Notes under the pieces: generated by a model
Database searches by the model: none
The model's input: only the letters and a program-made list of their open reading frames with translations
What the model was told of the DNA's origin: nothing
Shown here: positions 54,298 through 63,939 of the stretch, one piece after another
Layout of the letters: each line of letters begins with the position of its first letter
How positions within the stretch are numbered: position 1 is the first letter of the stretch
Assembly (NCBI GenBank): GCA_963665155.2
Contig: OY761986.2
Coordinates: forward strand, 1,116,001-1,180,000
Origin: UBA1141 sp963665155
GTDB taxonomy: Bacteria; Chloroflexota; Dehalococcoidia; Lucifugimonadales; UBA3495
Direction of reading: 5' to 3'
Length of the DNA stretch: 64,000 nucleotides
Translations under genes and position numbers: made by a program

Positions 54298-56210
54298 ATG
54301 CCTGATGAACCATTCTGGACCGTGTTCGTCTGGCTCCCTTCGCCAGATGCGAGGGCCAGTCCAGCTTTTACTAACTTCATATCTGGCTCGCACTACGATG
54401 TTAGAAGTAATATACGACCGTTTTGGATAGTGTTAGGCTCTAGGGAAAACATGTTAAAGCAGTCACAATGGTTTGAGATGGATGACTTGAAACGTCTTAC
54501 CTTGGCCGAGGCGGCTTGGGTGCCGCTGTGTAGGCGCGAGTCTGTCAGGAACGATGTTCAATACGACCATCTTGGTTTTGAAGAAGAAATTATTATTGCA
54601 GTCGCCGTTGCATTTCCTGTGAACAATCGGTTGGAAGCCCTCAAGCAAGATTTCACCGACATCTCACCTCGTTGGGGGAACCGGCCGTGGGTCGAAGAGG
54701 GCGAATTCCATCGTGCTGGCACATTCAAGAGCTATGAGTCGGATCTGGATGGTGAATACCTAGTTATTCAGGTTTTGTTTGATGGATTAGAAAAACCTGT
54801 GTGGCATCTACATCATGATCTTATCGCAGGACTCAGATTGCTCCGGAAAAAGGATGTGTGGGTTTGTCCGGAGGAAGACTATATTGAAGTAGCTAAGCTC
54901 GATCGGAAATCCGACGGCAGTCCTTCCAACCTTCGTATTCGGCCGCAATACCTGCGCGATTACTTGTGTGCACGGTCGTCGGGACTCCTCGTAGCCACCT
55001 ACCAAAGTCGTGCTCAAATCGTTGAACACGAGCCCGATTTTGGTTGGACAGAGGACTATGACAGGGATGAGGAGAGTTCCTTTCGATGGGTTGGGTATAT
55101 CCGGGAGATCCACGAAGGGGGCACTCCGTTTGGTAGAAAAATTGCGGTAATCCATTCGGCCCGAACATCAGTCGATCCTGGAGACGACGTTCCCATACTT
55201 CCTCATATTACTGAAGATACATTTGAAACCTCGACCTCGGAGAGTTACTATCCCGGTCGAAAGCTATTCAGGGTAACGGGGGAGATATGGCGGAACCACT
55301 GGATTCCCCCAGGAGAAGTTAGTCCTCTCTTAAGGGAAGACCCAGTCGAATCTGGTATCGAATTTATCGTGGGCAGCTCCGGGGAGAAAAAGGCTGGCAG
55401 CGCGCTTGAGGAACATCGCGGCTGGCTTTGGTTCAAACCAGCGATAGTGCACGAGATGCTATCTAGAACTTCGGGCGTTCTCCAATGGGATACAGCGGAT
55501 ACAGGCAGTTTGGGTTCATCGTCAATCTACTCCGTGCATTTCGGCATAAATGAACTGGGACTTCTGAATGTGATGGCGAAGGACATAGCACTTCTTCCGG
55601 AATTACACAAGCGCCTCTGGATCGCACACAATATCCTCCCAGACGGTGGCATCAGCAAGGAATTGCACATGTCACAAAATCTAGCGAAGCCAGCAAACAC
55701 AACTGCCCCGGAAGACAATTTGCATAGTGCGCTGGAGCATTTGCGGGGAGTGTCTGCTCATTTCCTAGAATCTCCCATGCTCACCCAGCATACCGTGGAG
55801 GCAGCAATCCTCAAAAATGCAAACCGTTTTCTTGGCGTATCTCTTTCAGGGTTATGTGAACTGGCAAAAGAACTTAATAAACTCACGGTCGAGCAACTTG
55901 ATCTGAAACTCTTGAAGAAACTTGCACCTAGCAAAGACAAGAAGCTTGGTTCCATCAAGAGGCTCGAACATTACGTCCTCTCTCTAGGCGGGGACGGCCA
56001 TAAGATAACAGCGCCTCTCGTAGGTATCAACGAGCTACGACAAGGAGATCCCATTTACCATCCGAGGATCTCAAGGAATCCCTGCAACTCTTCGGCATTA
56101 CCGACAACGGAAATTTCATCCAGATGGCCGAAAAGATGATTTACCAGGTAGCGTGGTCGATCGATATGACATGTCGTCTAATCATAGAAGCTCATCAGGG
56201 ACATCGGTAA
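54298..56210 (+). CDS. Large protein of unknown function, frameshifted near the C terminus
   Basis: About 637 residues. The N-terminal 470 residues are beta-rich and Trp-rich (PFWTVFVWLPSPD, WVCPEEDYIEVAKL, FRWVGYIREIHEGG); the C-terminal part is helical (HSALEHLRGVSAHFLESP, TVEQLDLKLLKKLAPSKDKK). Near 56050 the frame must shift by one base (a base seems missing before CCCATTTACC). The continued frame reads HLPSEDLKESLQLFGITDNG, NFIQMAEKMIYQVAWSIDMT and stops at TAA 56208-56210. No membrane helix, signal peptide or known catalytic motif was found. Codons look AT-richer than in neighbours, suggesting an acquired gene. I do not recognise the family. Confidence 0.6.
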
Positions 56211-56238
56211 TCCTGCTCCCCCAACTCGGTAAAGAAGA

Positions 56239-58101
56239 TCAGTCCCGGTCCCGGGTGTGTACTCGGCGCTTCTTGGCGCGGTCTAGGGTGGTCAACTCTC
56301 GCTTGCGCATGCGGAAGCTTTGCGGGGTCACTTCGACCAGTTCATCGGTGGAGATGAAGTCCAGCGCGTCTTCCAGGCTGAACCTGATCGTGGCGTTCAG
56401 GCGCTTGGTAACGTCGGCGGTGGACGAGCGCATGTTGGTCAGCTTCTTTTCCTTGCACACGTTGATGGGGATATCCCCTTCCCGACGATGCATGCCGACG
56501 ATCATCCCCTCGTACACCGGTGCGCCGGGGTCGATGAAGGTGTCTCCCCTTCCCTGGGCGTTCAGCAAACCGTAGGTGACGGCTACGCCCGGCTCGTGGG
56601 CCACCAACACACCGGTGGCCGTGGACTTTACCTCGCCCTTCATTGGTGAATACTCGATGAACACGCTGCTTTTTACGCCCGCCCCACGGGTCGTGCGCAG
56701 GAAAAACGACGTGAAGCCGATCAAGCCCCGGGTGGGAATCCGGTATTCCATCGCTACATTCCCGGCGTCGTCATACTTCATGTCCAGAAGCTGGGCTAGG
56801 CGGCCCGACAGATACTCGGTCAACAGGCCTAGGAACTCTTCCCGGGTATTGATGCTCAGGTGCTCGTAGGGCTCGTGGACCTGTCCATTAACCACCTTGG
56901 TCACCGGCTCGGGCCGGGAAACCTGGAACTCAAACCCCTCGCGCCGCATGGTTTCCACCAGGATGGACAAGTGCAACTCGCCTCGTCCAGATACCAAGAA
57001 AACCTCGGGAGCTGCAGTAGTTTCTACTCTGAGGCTGACATTTGTCCGCAGTTCTCTGATCAGCCTGTCGTAAAGCATACGAGAGGTGCAATAGGTCCCT
57101 TCTTTGCCCATCAGGGGTGAGGTGTTAATGCCGAAGGTCATCTTGACCGTTGGCTCGTCTATCTCTATCGAAGGGAGCGCGTCCGTCGCTTCGGGTGATG
57201 TCAGGGTATCGCCGATGGACACATTCTCGATGCCGGTCAAGGCAACAATCTCGCCTGCGATTGCCTCCACTTCCTCGGAGCGTGCCAGGCCGCGAAACAC
57301 GAACAGCTTTTGCACTTTATGTAAAGTAATTTGCCCATCTCGGCTCAACAGACTCACTTGATCTCTCAACCGGGCAGTGCCACGGAACACCCGGCCAATC
57401 GCCACCTGTCCCAGGTAATTGTCATAGTCCAAGGCGGCCACCAACACTTGGAGCGGTGCCTCCGGGTCGCCAACGGGCGGCGGGACAAATTCCAGTATGG
57501 CGTTAAACAGGTCTTGCATATCCTCTTTGGGGCTGGCCAGGTCTGCGGTGGCATAACCATCCCGGGCCGAGGCGTACAGAATGGGAAAGTCCAGTTGCTC
57601 GGGCTCGGTGGCAAGTTCCAAAAACAGGTCCTGCACCATCTCAACTACTTCGGGCACCCTGGCCTCAGTCCGGTCTATCTTGTTGATTACGACCATTGGG
57701 GTGACGTGCTGTTGCAGGGCTTGGCGTAGCACATAAGTGGTCTGGGGCATAGGACCGTCAACGGCATCCACCAACAGCAGGCAACCGTCGGCCATGTTCA
57801 TGATGCGCTCGACCTCACCGCTGAAGTCGGCGTGGCCGGGGGTATCGATGATATTGATTTTGACACCCTTAAAGTTCACGGCCGCATTCTTGGCGAGGAT
57901 CGTGATCCCTCGCTCCCGCTCCAAGGGGTTGGAGTCCATGATAAGCTCACCAACCTCTTGGCCAGCACGAAACACCTGGCTCTGCTTAAGCAGGGCATCC
58001 ACCAAGGTAGTCTTGCCATGGTCGACGTGAGCGATGATTGCTAAATTGCGTATATTGGGGTTCGTGTGATTTTTGAGTTGAGTCTCGCCTTGATTTTGCA
58101 T
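56239..58101 (-). CDS. typA: Translational GTPase TypA/BipA
   Basis: A 620-residue GTPase: G1 AHVDHGKTT (24-32), G2 in ERERGITI, G3 DTPGHADF, G4 NKID, then domains II-III and the BipA C-terminal domain (FFLRTTRGAGVKSSVFIEYS; GGRGDTF-type QGRGDTFIDPGAPVYEGMIV). It binds ribosomes and supports 50S assembly or stress translation. ATG start at 58101. It converges with the unknown gene at 54298-56210, with only 28 bases between them. Confidence 0.95.
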   Translation of the reverse strand: MQNQGETQLKNHTNPNIRNLAIIAHVDHGKTTLVDALLKQSQVFRAGQEVGELIMDSNPLERERGITILAKNAAVNFKGVKINIIDTPGHADFSGEVERIMNMADGCLLLVDAVDGPMPQTTYVLRQALQQHVTPMVVINKIDRTEARVPEVVEMVQDLFLELATEPEQLDFPILYASARDGYATADLASPKEDMQDLFNAILEFVPPPVGDPEAPLQVLVAALDYDNYLGQVAIGRVFRGTARLRDQVSLLSRDGQITLHKVQKLFVFRGLARSEEVEAIAGEIVALTGIENVSIGDTLTSPEATDALPSIEIDEPTVKMTFGINTSPLMGKEGTYCTSRMLYDRLIRELRTNVSLRVETTAAPEVFLVSGRGELHLSILVETMRREGFEFQVSRPEPVTKVVNGQVHEPYEHLSINTREEFLGLLTEYLSGRLAQLLDMKYDDAGNVAMEYRIPTRGLIGFTSFFLRTTRGAGVKSSVFIEYSPMKGEVKSTATGVLVAHEPGVAVTYGLLNAQGRGDTFIDPGAPVYEGMIVGMHRREGDIPINVCKEKKLTNMRSSTADVTKRLNATIRFSLEDALDFISTDELVEVTPQSFRMRKRELTTLDRAKKRRVHTRDRD

Positions 58102-58605
58102 GCTTCTCCGTGATTGAAATCTACACTGCGCTTATCGCAGCCCACCACAAAAAGCCGTGGCACTGCCAGCGGCCTGACCAGGGTGCACTCCATTACTCCC
58201 ATGATAACATTCCGTTGGCATTAATGCTGCCCGGTTTGCCGATTAAATCGCTCTAACTACGAATTTCGGCATAGATACTGACCGGACAGCTAGGCAGCGA
58301 TTGGGTCGCTGTATTGTTGAGCAACACCGGCAGCCACATATACAGTTACAGTTGGTGGCGACGGTGTCAACTGGATCACGGATCGGCCAACGAATTTACT
58401 TTTCCCAATCCGATGATATCGCCCAACAGACCAATTCGTGTCCGAAGATTATCATCGGACTAGGCATTGTTAACAAGGGCTTGAAGCGGCGGGATGCTTG
58501 GCTAGCGGAGAGAAGAATATTGAGGCAAACGGCTCTGCATAGTAACATTAGCCGTCAGCCTTAATCCTCAGCCTTAGTCCTCAAACTTAATCCCGTGGAG
58601 GAACC
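58102..58605. other. Intergenic region between divergent typA and aldolase genes
   Basis: About 500 bases. A degenerate 13-bp triplication (cagccttaatcct, cagccttagtcct, caaacttaatccc) lies at about 58555-58593, just before the aldolase ribosome-binding site. No gene supported. Confidence 0.4.
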
Positions 58606-59388
58606 ATGCAAGAAAACACGTTGAAACAGAAGCTGGAGCAGGGTAAAGCGGTCTTTGGGGTGATGATCACCTTTCCTTCGGCCCCAGTGATTGAAATGCT
58701 GGGTTATTTGGGGTTCGACTGGGTGCTGATCGACAACGAGCACGGGTCGATCACCGTGGAGAATTCCGAAGATTTGGTACGGGCTGCCGAGTTCACCGGT
58801 ATCGCTCCCATCATCCGCCCAGTCAGCAACAAGCCGGAAATAATTGCTCCCTTCCTGGACCGAGGCGCTTGGGGTGTGCAAGTGCCCCATGTGAATACGG
58901 CCGAAGAGGCCCGGGCAGCAGTGGACGCTGTCAAATACTATCCTGAGGGCCACCGGGGGATTTTCAGCCGCAGTCGCCCCGCTGGCTACGGGTTTTCAGG
59001 CACCACCGGCGATTACGTGGCCGAGGCCAACCGGAACACGCTGGTGTGTCTGATGTTGGAAGAAGTGGAAGCAATAGAGAACCTGAAGGACATGGTCAAG
59101 GTGGACGGGGTGGATGTGTTTTTCATAGGCTCCGGCGACCTGTCCCAGTCCATGGGATACCCGGGTCAGCAGACTCACGCTGAAGTTCAAGCGATGATGG
59201 AAAAGGGTGTGACTGTCATCCGTGAAGCTGGGCGGGTAGCTGGGGTTAGCTGCCCCGATTCCTACGTCCCCAAGTTCCTAGACATGGGTGTTCAGTACTT
59301 CCACGGCAACGTCAACAGCCTACTCCAGACCGCCAGCTTGAATTACCTGGAGGAGATGCGCAAATCGGCTGCTTCGTCTGGGCTTTAG
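58606..59388 (+). CDS. HpcH/HpaI-type 2-oxoacid aldolase
   Basis: A 260-residue class II aldolase: GFDWVLIDNEHG with catalytic His46, RPVSNKPEIIAPFLDRGAWG, GVQVPHVNTAEEA, LMLEEVEAIENL (metal Glu) and VFFIGSGDLSQSMG (metal Asp). It cleaves 4-hydroxy-2-oxoacids to pyruvate and an aldehyde with a divalent metal. ATG with GGAGG 5 bases upstream. This is the HpaI branch, distinct from the CitE-like branch at 2.6-5.6 kb. Confidence 0.9.
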   Translation: MQENTLKQKLEQGKAVFGVMITFPSAPVIEMLGYLGFDWVLIDNEHGSITVENSEDLVRAAEFTGIAPIIRPVSNKPEIIAPFLDRGAWGVQVPHVNTAEEARAAVDAVKYYPEGHRGIFSRSRPAGYGFSGTTGDYVAEANRNTLVCLMLEEVEAIENLKDMVKVDGVDVFFIGSGDLSQSMGYPGQQTHAEVQAMMEKGVTVIREAGRVAGVSCPDSYVPKFLDMGVQYFHGNVNSLLQTASLNYLEEMRKSAASSGL

Positions 59389-59703
59389 GACCGTCACTAG
59401 AGAGCACTTTTCAGCGCAACCAGGTAAGAGAGGCATTTTGTGCCGTTTCGCAAGCAGCTAAACGCAGACGCGTTTGACTTGTCCTCCATTTGCGACTCCA
59501 AATCCAACAAAGATCGAAGGCCAAGTACAAATTAGTGGTATTCCATGGGCCCACCGCCATAACCAACTCTGGAATCCCACATCAAGGGTTAGCTAAACAA
59601 AGGCCCAAGACCGCCGCAAATCCAAACGAAACGAAGGGGCAGCGGTCACTGATTACAATCAAGAGAGTTTCGAGTCTCGTTGGGACTGTTTCGCCGGGGG
59701 TTG
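59389..59703. other. Intergenic stretch
   Basis: It lies between the aldolase and the palindromic terminator. No gene, RNA or repeat recognised. Confidence 0.3.
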
Positions 59704-59739
59704 CCGGGGAACCTTTTCTTGCAAGAAAAGGTTCCCCGG
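59704..59739. terminator. Perfect 36-bp palindrome between convergent genes
   Basis: Two 18-base arms beginning ccggggaacc are perfectly complementary with no loop. It lies between the rightward aldolase gene and the leftward enoyl-CoA hydratase gene, so a two-way terminator is likely; it also resembles dispersed intergenic palindromes. Confidence 0.65.
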
Positions 59740-59780
59740 ACCCTTCCTAAAGAACTTGCAGACTGCTAGTCGGCTTGCTC

Positions 59781-60526
59781 CTAGTCCCCCTTCCAGACCG
59801 GGGGTCGCTTTTCCGAGAAGGCTTTGGGGCCTTCCTTGGCGTCTTCGGAGGTGTAGACCCGGTGGCCTACCGCAGCGTTGAGTTGGTAAGACTCTTCCAA
59901 GCCGTACCGGTGCCAGAACTGGGCCACTGTCCGCTATCTCCACCGCCCTGGGCATCAACTTCTCGGGCTCTAATACCTCGTGAACAAAGCCCAGCCTGTG
60001 GGCTTCTTCTACGCTGAGGGTGTCCCCCGTCAGCATTAAGTAAATTGCTTCCCCAAAAGGCAAGACTCTGGCCAGGTGGTTGATGGCGTAGTTGGGCAAG
60101 ATTCCTCGCTTGACCTCGAGCAGCCCGAAATAGGCCTGGGTCGACGCAATGCGGATGTCGCAGTCGGCGGCACGCTCCATTCCGGCGGCAACAGCCAGGC
60201 CATTAACCGCAGCAATAAAAGGCTTGGAGGCCCTGCTGAATGGCTGATTGCCTCTATAGCCTTCAATTCGTTCTTCCCCCGTCTGCCGTGACCTTACATC
60301 AGACAATCCCTCAGCCATTTCCTTCAGGTCGGCCCCAGCGGAGAAAGCCCGGCCCGAACCGGTGACTATGCCAACACGCATTTCGGGGTCGCCGGAGAAT
60401 TCGGCCAACGCTGCTTGCAATTCTTCCCGCATAACCGCCCCTTGGGCGTTAAGACGGTCAGGGCCGGTTCATGGTGAACACCGCATAGTGACCGGCCGGG
60501 TGTCTCTCATACTGCAATTCCGGCAT
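59781..60526 (-). pseudogene. Enoyl-CoA hydratase/isomerase family protein with two frameshifts
   Basis: The start is ATG 60526 with GGAGG 6 bases upstream: MPELQYERHPAGHYAVFTMN, RP. Near 60462 one extra base must be removed to continue DRLNAQGAVMREELQAALAE. The crotonase core follows: SGAGRAFSAGADLKEMAEG-type TGSGRAFSAGADLKEMAEG, and FIAAVNGLAVAAGMERAADC. Near 59940 a second one-base shift is needed after AVEIA to continue TVAQFWHRYGLEESYQLNAA, VGHRVYTSEDAKEGPKAFSE, KRPPVWKGD and stop at 59781. The family hydrates enoyl-CoA in beta-oxidation. As given, the gene cannot make the full enzyme. Confidence 0.8.
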
Positions 60527-60621
60527 CAGGGACCTCCATTACCATCAAACTCAAACTTGAAAAAACAAACTTGGGAACAGTGATCTCGCGACAATAATCT
60601 TGTCCGCTCTTATCCGAATAG

Positions 60622-60652
60622 AAAAGCCGGACCAAGCTGGTCCGGCTTTTTT
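60622..60652. terminator. Terminator of the small secreted peptide gene
   Basis: A 13-bp perfect stem (aaaagccggacca / tggtccggctttt) around agc, with T-runs on both strands. It lies 73 bases after the minus-strand peptide gene. Confidence 0.8.
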
Positions 60653-60724
60653 CTAAGTTCAAAGACGTGAAGGTTCTAGAGTAGATGTAACTCCAGAACG
60701 TAACGAAGCAACCGAGTGACTACG

Positions 60725-60862
60725 TTAGGCTGCGAAAGGACACTCCCCACCGCTGTGTACCGGCTTTGCTGTCGTGTCCGCGGCTGCGGGCAATACAGTC
60801 GTGAGCGTAAAGGCCATCGTGACTAGAAACACGAAAACCAGAGGCACTAAAATCCTACGCAT
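60725..60862 (-). CDS. Tiny secreted peptide with signal sequence
   Basis: A 45-residue product from ATG 60862 with AAAGGGGCGG upstream: RR followed by a hydrophobic core (ILVPLVFVFLVTMAFTLTTV) and a likely cleavage after LPAAA. That leaves a mature peptide of about 15 residues with a single Cys (TAKPVHSGGECPFAA). It has its own ribosome-binding site and a strong terminator, which supports a real gene. Role unknown. Confidence 0.55.
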   Translation of the reverse strand: MRRILVPLVFVFLVTMAFTLTTVLPAAADTTAKPVHSGGECPFAA

Positions 60863-61051
60863 AATCCACCGCCCCTTTAAAAGCTTCGCGTAATTGTAAC
60901 TATTCGACCCACACGAGTCAACGTCTTGCACGAGTTGTCGGCACACCAGGCGTTTGATTTCCCATTGATTTATTCATATCTCGCACGCTTCATTCTTCCG
61001 CAGCTATCTATATGCAAGAACGTGACGCCCCCTAGCTGCTAGAATTACCCG

Positions 61052-61750
61052 ATGCTTCATGTCCGCAGTCACCACATTACAACTTACTGCGCATTGGTAT
61101 TGATCGTCGGCTTGATTATGGCCTGCGGCTCAACTCCAATCCCAACCACTGTCGTGCAGCTACCGGCGGACCCCACCGCAGACCTCACGACGGTAGCCAA
61201 TTCGTCCCCCGAGGTCGCGCCTTCAATTATTAAGACAGGTCTGAACACAGATCAGTGGAGCACATTTCGGAACGAAGAATTCCGGTACTCGATCTTAATT
61301 TCCCCGAAGTGGACCGTCGACGATCAGACCAAAAACGAGGTAATCATTTTTGTCGACCGTTCAAATGGGCTGGCCGGGCTCCACATTCTGGCCTTAGATA
61401 GGACTTTTACGATGGATGAGTTCGTCCAGGAGAACAACAAGTTTCATCAAGACCGGGCTGCGGAGTATTTTGAGGCACTGTCGAGCATCCCGATTGAAAT
61501 GGCCAATGGTCCCATCGCACAGAGGCTGGGATACCGCGTACAGAACCACTCCAGCTTCTGTGTTGAGATATTATTGGACTATCTGCTGGTAGCGGGAAAC
61601 CTTTCCTATGCTCTCCAAGGCTCAGTTTGCGAGGGTGCCGAAGGCCTTTATGGGCAGGAAATGGAGACCATGCAACGAAGTTTCAGGTTGGACTCGGACC
61701 TGGCCATGATTCGAGAGAATCACCCCGCAGCAACCGATATCGTTAAGTAG
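61052..61750 (+). CDS. Hypothetical lipoprotein
   Basis: The ATG at 61052 starts a 232-residue protein with a signal peptide and lipobox (VLIVGLIMAC, Cys about residue 25), a Pro/Thr linker to about 65, and a globular domain. The domain opens STFRNEEFRYSILISPKWTV, a PsbP/DUF1795-like start seen in many Chloroflexota lipoproteins. Two Cys in the domain (HSSFCVEIL, GSVCEGA) may form a disulfide. Likely membrane-anchored outside the cell; function unknown. Confidence 0.65.
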   Translation: MLHVRSHHITTYCALVLIVGLIMACGSTPIPTTVVQLPADPTADLTTVANSSPEVAPSIIKTGLNTDQWSTFRNEEFRYSILISPKWTVDDQTKNEVIIFVDRSNGLAGLHILALDRTFTMDEFVQENNKFHQDRAAEYFEALSSIPIEMANGPIAQRLGYRVQNHSSFCVEILLDYLLVAGNLSYALQGSVCEGAEGLYGQEMETMQRSFRLDSDLAMIRENHPAATDIVK

Positions 61751-61843
61751 GTTGGGGCGTGGCATGCCAAATCTTAGCGGTACAGAGCACCGATGCTTTA
61801 CGGAAGCGTTGAACGAGTTCAAGCTCTGCCTGCCGGTAATGAA

Positions 61844-61876
61844 GCCAGAATGAGGCCAGAATGAGGCCAGAATGAG
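61844..61876. repeat. Three tandem 11-bp repeats
   Basis: gccagaatgag occurs three times at 61844, 61855 and 61866, just after the stop of the redoxin gene on the minus strand. Confidence 0.85.
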
Positions 61877-61885
61877 GCCGGTAGC

Positions 61886-62992
61886 TTACGGTCCTTGGTC
61901 GTAAGCGCCGAAGGTCAGGGCGAATAGACCGAACCTATCGGATTTGGAGCTTAGTTGCAGTTCGTGGCCGCCAAACTCGGGAAGGGCCACAACTTCGTAC
62001 ATCCGTCCCTCCTCAACCCGGAAAAAGCTGCGGTTATCGGCAAACATTATGTCGGCTCCAGCTTCTTCAGGCAGAAGGGGCCGTCCGTCCAGGCTCACCT
62101 GAACCTCAAAGGGCCCGACTCCTTGAGGCTCGATCACCGCATTGACGCTGGTAGCGAAGAACTTGAGGGCGATGTAGTCTTCGTATCCAGAGGTTTGCCG
62201 GGCGTGGCGCAGCGACTCGATATCGTTGGTCCAGGCACCGTGTAGATAAATAGACTGGTTCTCATGATCGCCGGGATCTTGGTATACAAGCGTCTGCTCG
62301 GCCTTATTGTAAAACTCGTTCTGGGCGACGTACCTGCCGCCAAAACCAATGTTCCTCTGGTAACCGCCATAAATCTCCCGGGTGATTCGCTCCGACCGGC
62401 CCCCGGACACAGCCCTCGGATCGTAATTCGGAGCTGGGGCATCGCTGGCGGATATCCCGCTCAGATCAGCGCCTCCCTGTTCCAGGAGCTCCCGGATTTT
62501 GCTTTCTGTTTGTTTATAAGCGCCCTCGCCAAAATGGGTGTAGTGGACCTTGCCCTCTTGGTCCAGCAGATATTTGGCAGGCCAAAATTGATTGTTGTAG
62601 GCGCGCCATGTGGCGAAGTCGTTGTCTTGGGCTATAGGATAGTTGAGACCGAAATCTTGTGCCGCGTTGGCCACGTTTTCAGTGACCTTTTCGAACTCAA
62701 ATTCAGGCGAATGTACGCCCACTATTACCAACCCCTTCTCGGCGTACTTGGCGTGCCATTCTTTCAAGTGGGGCATGGTGCGGATGCAATTGACGCAGGT
62801 GTAAGTCCAGAAGTCCACCAAAACCACTTTGCCTTTCAACTCAGCCAAGGTCAAAGGCTCAGAGTTAATCCAATTGGATATTCCCTGGAAGTCGGGTGCC
62901 TGCCCACCGACCTGTCCACCGGGAAAGCAGGCGACTATTATCAGGACGATCGCTGCCATGGCCGTGGTGACCCGCACTTTTACGGCCGGCAT
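61886..62992 (-). CDS. Membrane-anchored thioredoxin-fold redoxin (DipZ C-terminal-like)
   Basis: A 368-residue lipoprotein: lipobox LIIVAC with Cys22, then an AhpC/TSA-like thioredoxin fold with the redox motif C66-V-N-C69 in FWTYTCVNCIRTMPHLKEW. A second beta-rich domain (about 200-368; NKAEQTLVYQDPGDHENQSI) matches the C-terminal domain of DipZ-type proteins. It should act in extracytoplasmic thiol-disulfide exchange. A partner CcdA-like membrane reductase is not seen in the window. Confidence 0.85.
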   Translation of the reverse strand: MPAVKVRVTTAMAAIVLIIVACFPGGQVGGQAPDFQGISNWINSEPLTLAELKGKVVLVDFWTYTCVNCIRTMPHLKEWHAKYAEKGLVIVGVHSPEFEFEKVTENVANAAQDFGLNYPIAQDNDFATWRAYNNQFWPAKYLLDQEGKVHYTHFGEGAYKQTESKIRELLEQGGADLSGISASDAPAPNYDPRAVSGGRSERITREIYGGYQRNIGFGGRYVAQNEFYNKAEQTLVYQDPGDHENQSIYLHGAWTNDIESLRHARQTSGYEDYIALKFFATSVNAVIEPQGVGPFEVQVSLDGRPLLPEEAGADIMFADNRSFFRVEEGRMYEVVALPEFGGHELQLSSKSDRFGLFALTFGAYDQGP

Positions 62993-62999
62993 GTTTTCG

Positions 63000-63315
63000 A
63001 CGTCCTTGATTTTCCCCGAAACTCGAATATGCCAGAATTAATAAATCCCATGCGCTATTAGTACGACAATTTCCGACCGTCCGGTTCCAATCGCTGCCCT
63101 GTGCGCAAATAACTGAACCCGGGACCGGAAACCTTGCTAGCCACACCTCCTCTTTAGTCCAACTTTATGAGGGGAGTGGCCACGGCATGCGTTTCTTCAT
63201 CCGCTCGGGGGACAGGCCACGGTCAGAACTGCCCGGTCAATGCAACGACCGGTGGTTCTCGATTCCAGCTATCCTTGATGCAAGCTATCAAAAAAGCGCC
63301 AATGCTGGCCTGAAT
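63000..63315. other. Intergenic stretch
   Basis: It lies between the redoxin start and the TPP enzyme stop on the same strand; no gene, terminator or repeat recognised. Confidence 0.3.
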
Positions 63316-63939
63316 CTAGTCCGCTCCAAACTCTGCCAGTAGGTTGGTAATTGCCTGGGGCCTTGATTGGGCGGAACTGGTGTTGGCCATCACTTCATCA
63401 CTGACGGGGGGCCCTTGGTCTCGAGGGCCACGGATGTTTGGAACGGTCTTTACGCAAATCATGACGGGGCCCTCTTGCCCCATCACTTCTTCGGCCCGAC
63501 CGGTAAAATCTTCCAATTCGTCGAACTCGTAACAAGCAGTGTAGCCAGCAGCGCTTGCCATCTCGGTGTAAGAGGCGGGGTTTGTACCGGGGGTGTCTTG
63601 CCCCCCGGTGGTGGCGTAGACACCGTTGTCCATCACAAAGTGGTAGAGGTTTTTTGGTGCCTTGTTGGCGACGGTCACCAGACTGCCTAGGTTCATCAAA
63701 AGACTGCCGTCGCCGTCAAAAAGAATTACCTTAGTTTCGGGTCTGGCAAGGCTCAAGCCCAATGCAAAAGAAGAGCCGATGCCCATGACTGCGGGAAACT
63801 CAGCGGTGCCGATAGGAACATCCCGCACCGGGTTATTGGAAACCTGATTCCAGGCAAGGTTCGCCCTGAAAACGGGCATGACGACGGCGTCGCCTCTCAA
63901 TCTTTCCAAGACCCTCATCAACTCAAGCTGGTCTATCAT
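63316..63939 (-). CDS. TPP-dependent sulfopyruvate/phosphonopyruvate decarboxylase beta-like subunit
   Basis: A 207-residue single PP domain: VPIGTAEFPAVMGIGSSFAL, the TPP-Mg motif GDGSLLMNLGSLVTVANKAP followed by VMDNGVYATTGGQ. This matches the ComE-type beta subunit, which works with a separate PYR-domain alpha subunit to decarboxylate sulfopyruvate or a related 2-oxoacid. The alpha subunit gene would be expected next to it, probably beyond the right edge. GAGGAG lies 4 bases before the ATG. Confidence 0.8.
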   Translation of the reverse strand: MIDQLELMRVLERLRGDAVVMPVFRANLAWNQVSNNPVRDVPIGTAEFPAVMGIGSSFALGLSLARPETKVILFDGDGSLLMNLGSLVTVANKAPKNLYHFVMDNGVYATTGGQDTPGTNPASYTEMASAAGYTACYEFDELEDFTGRAEEVMGQEGPVMICVKTVPNIRGPRDQGPPVSDEVMANTSSAQSRPQAITNLLAEFGAD

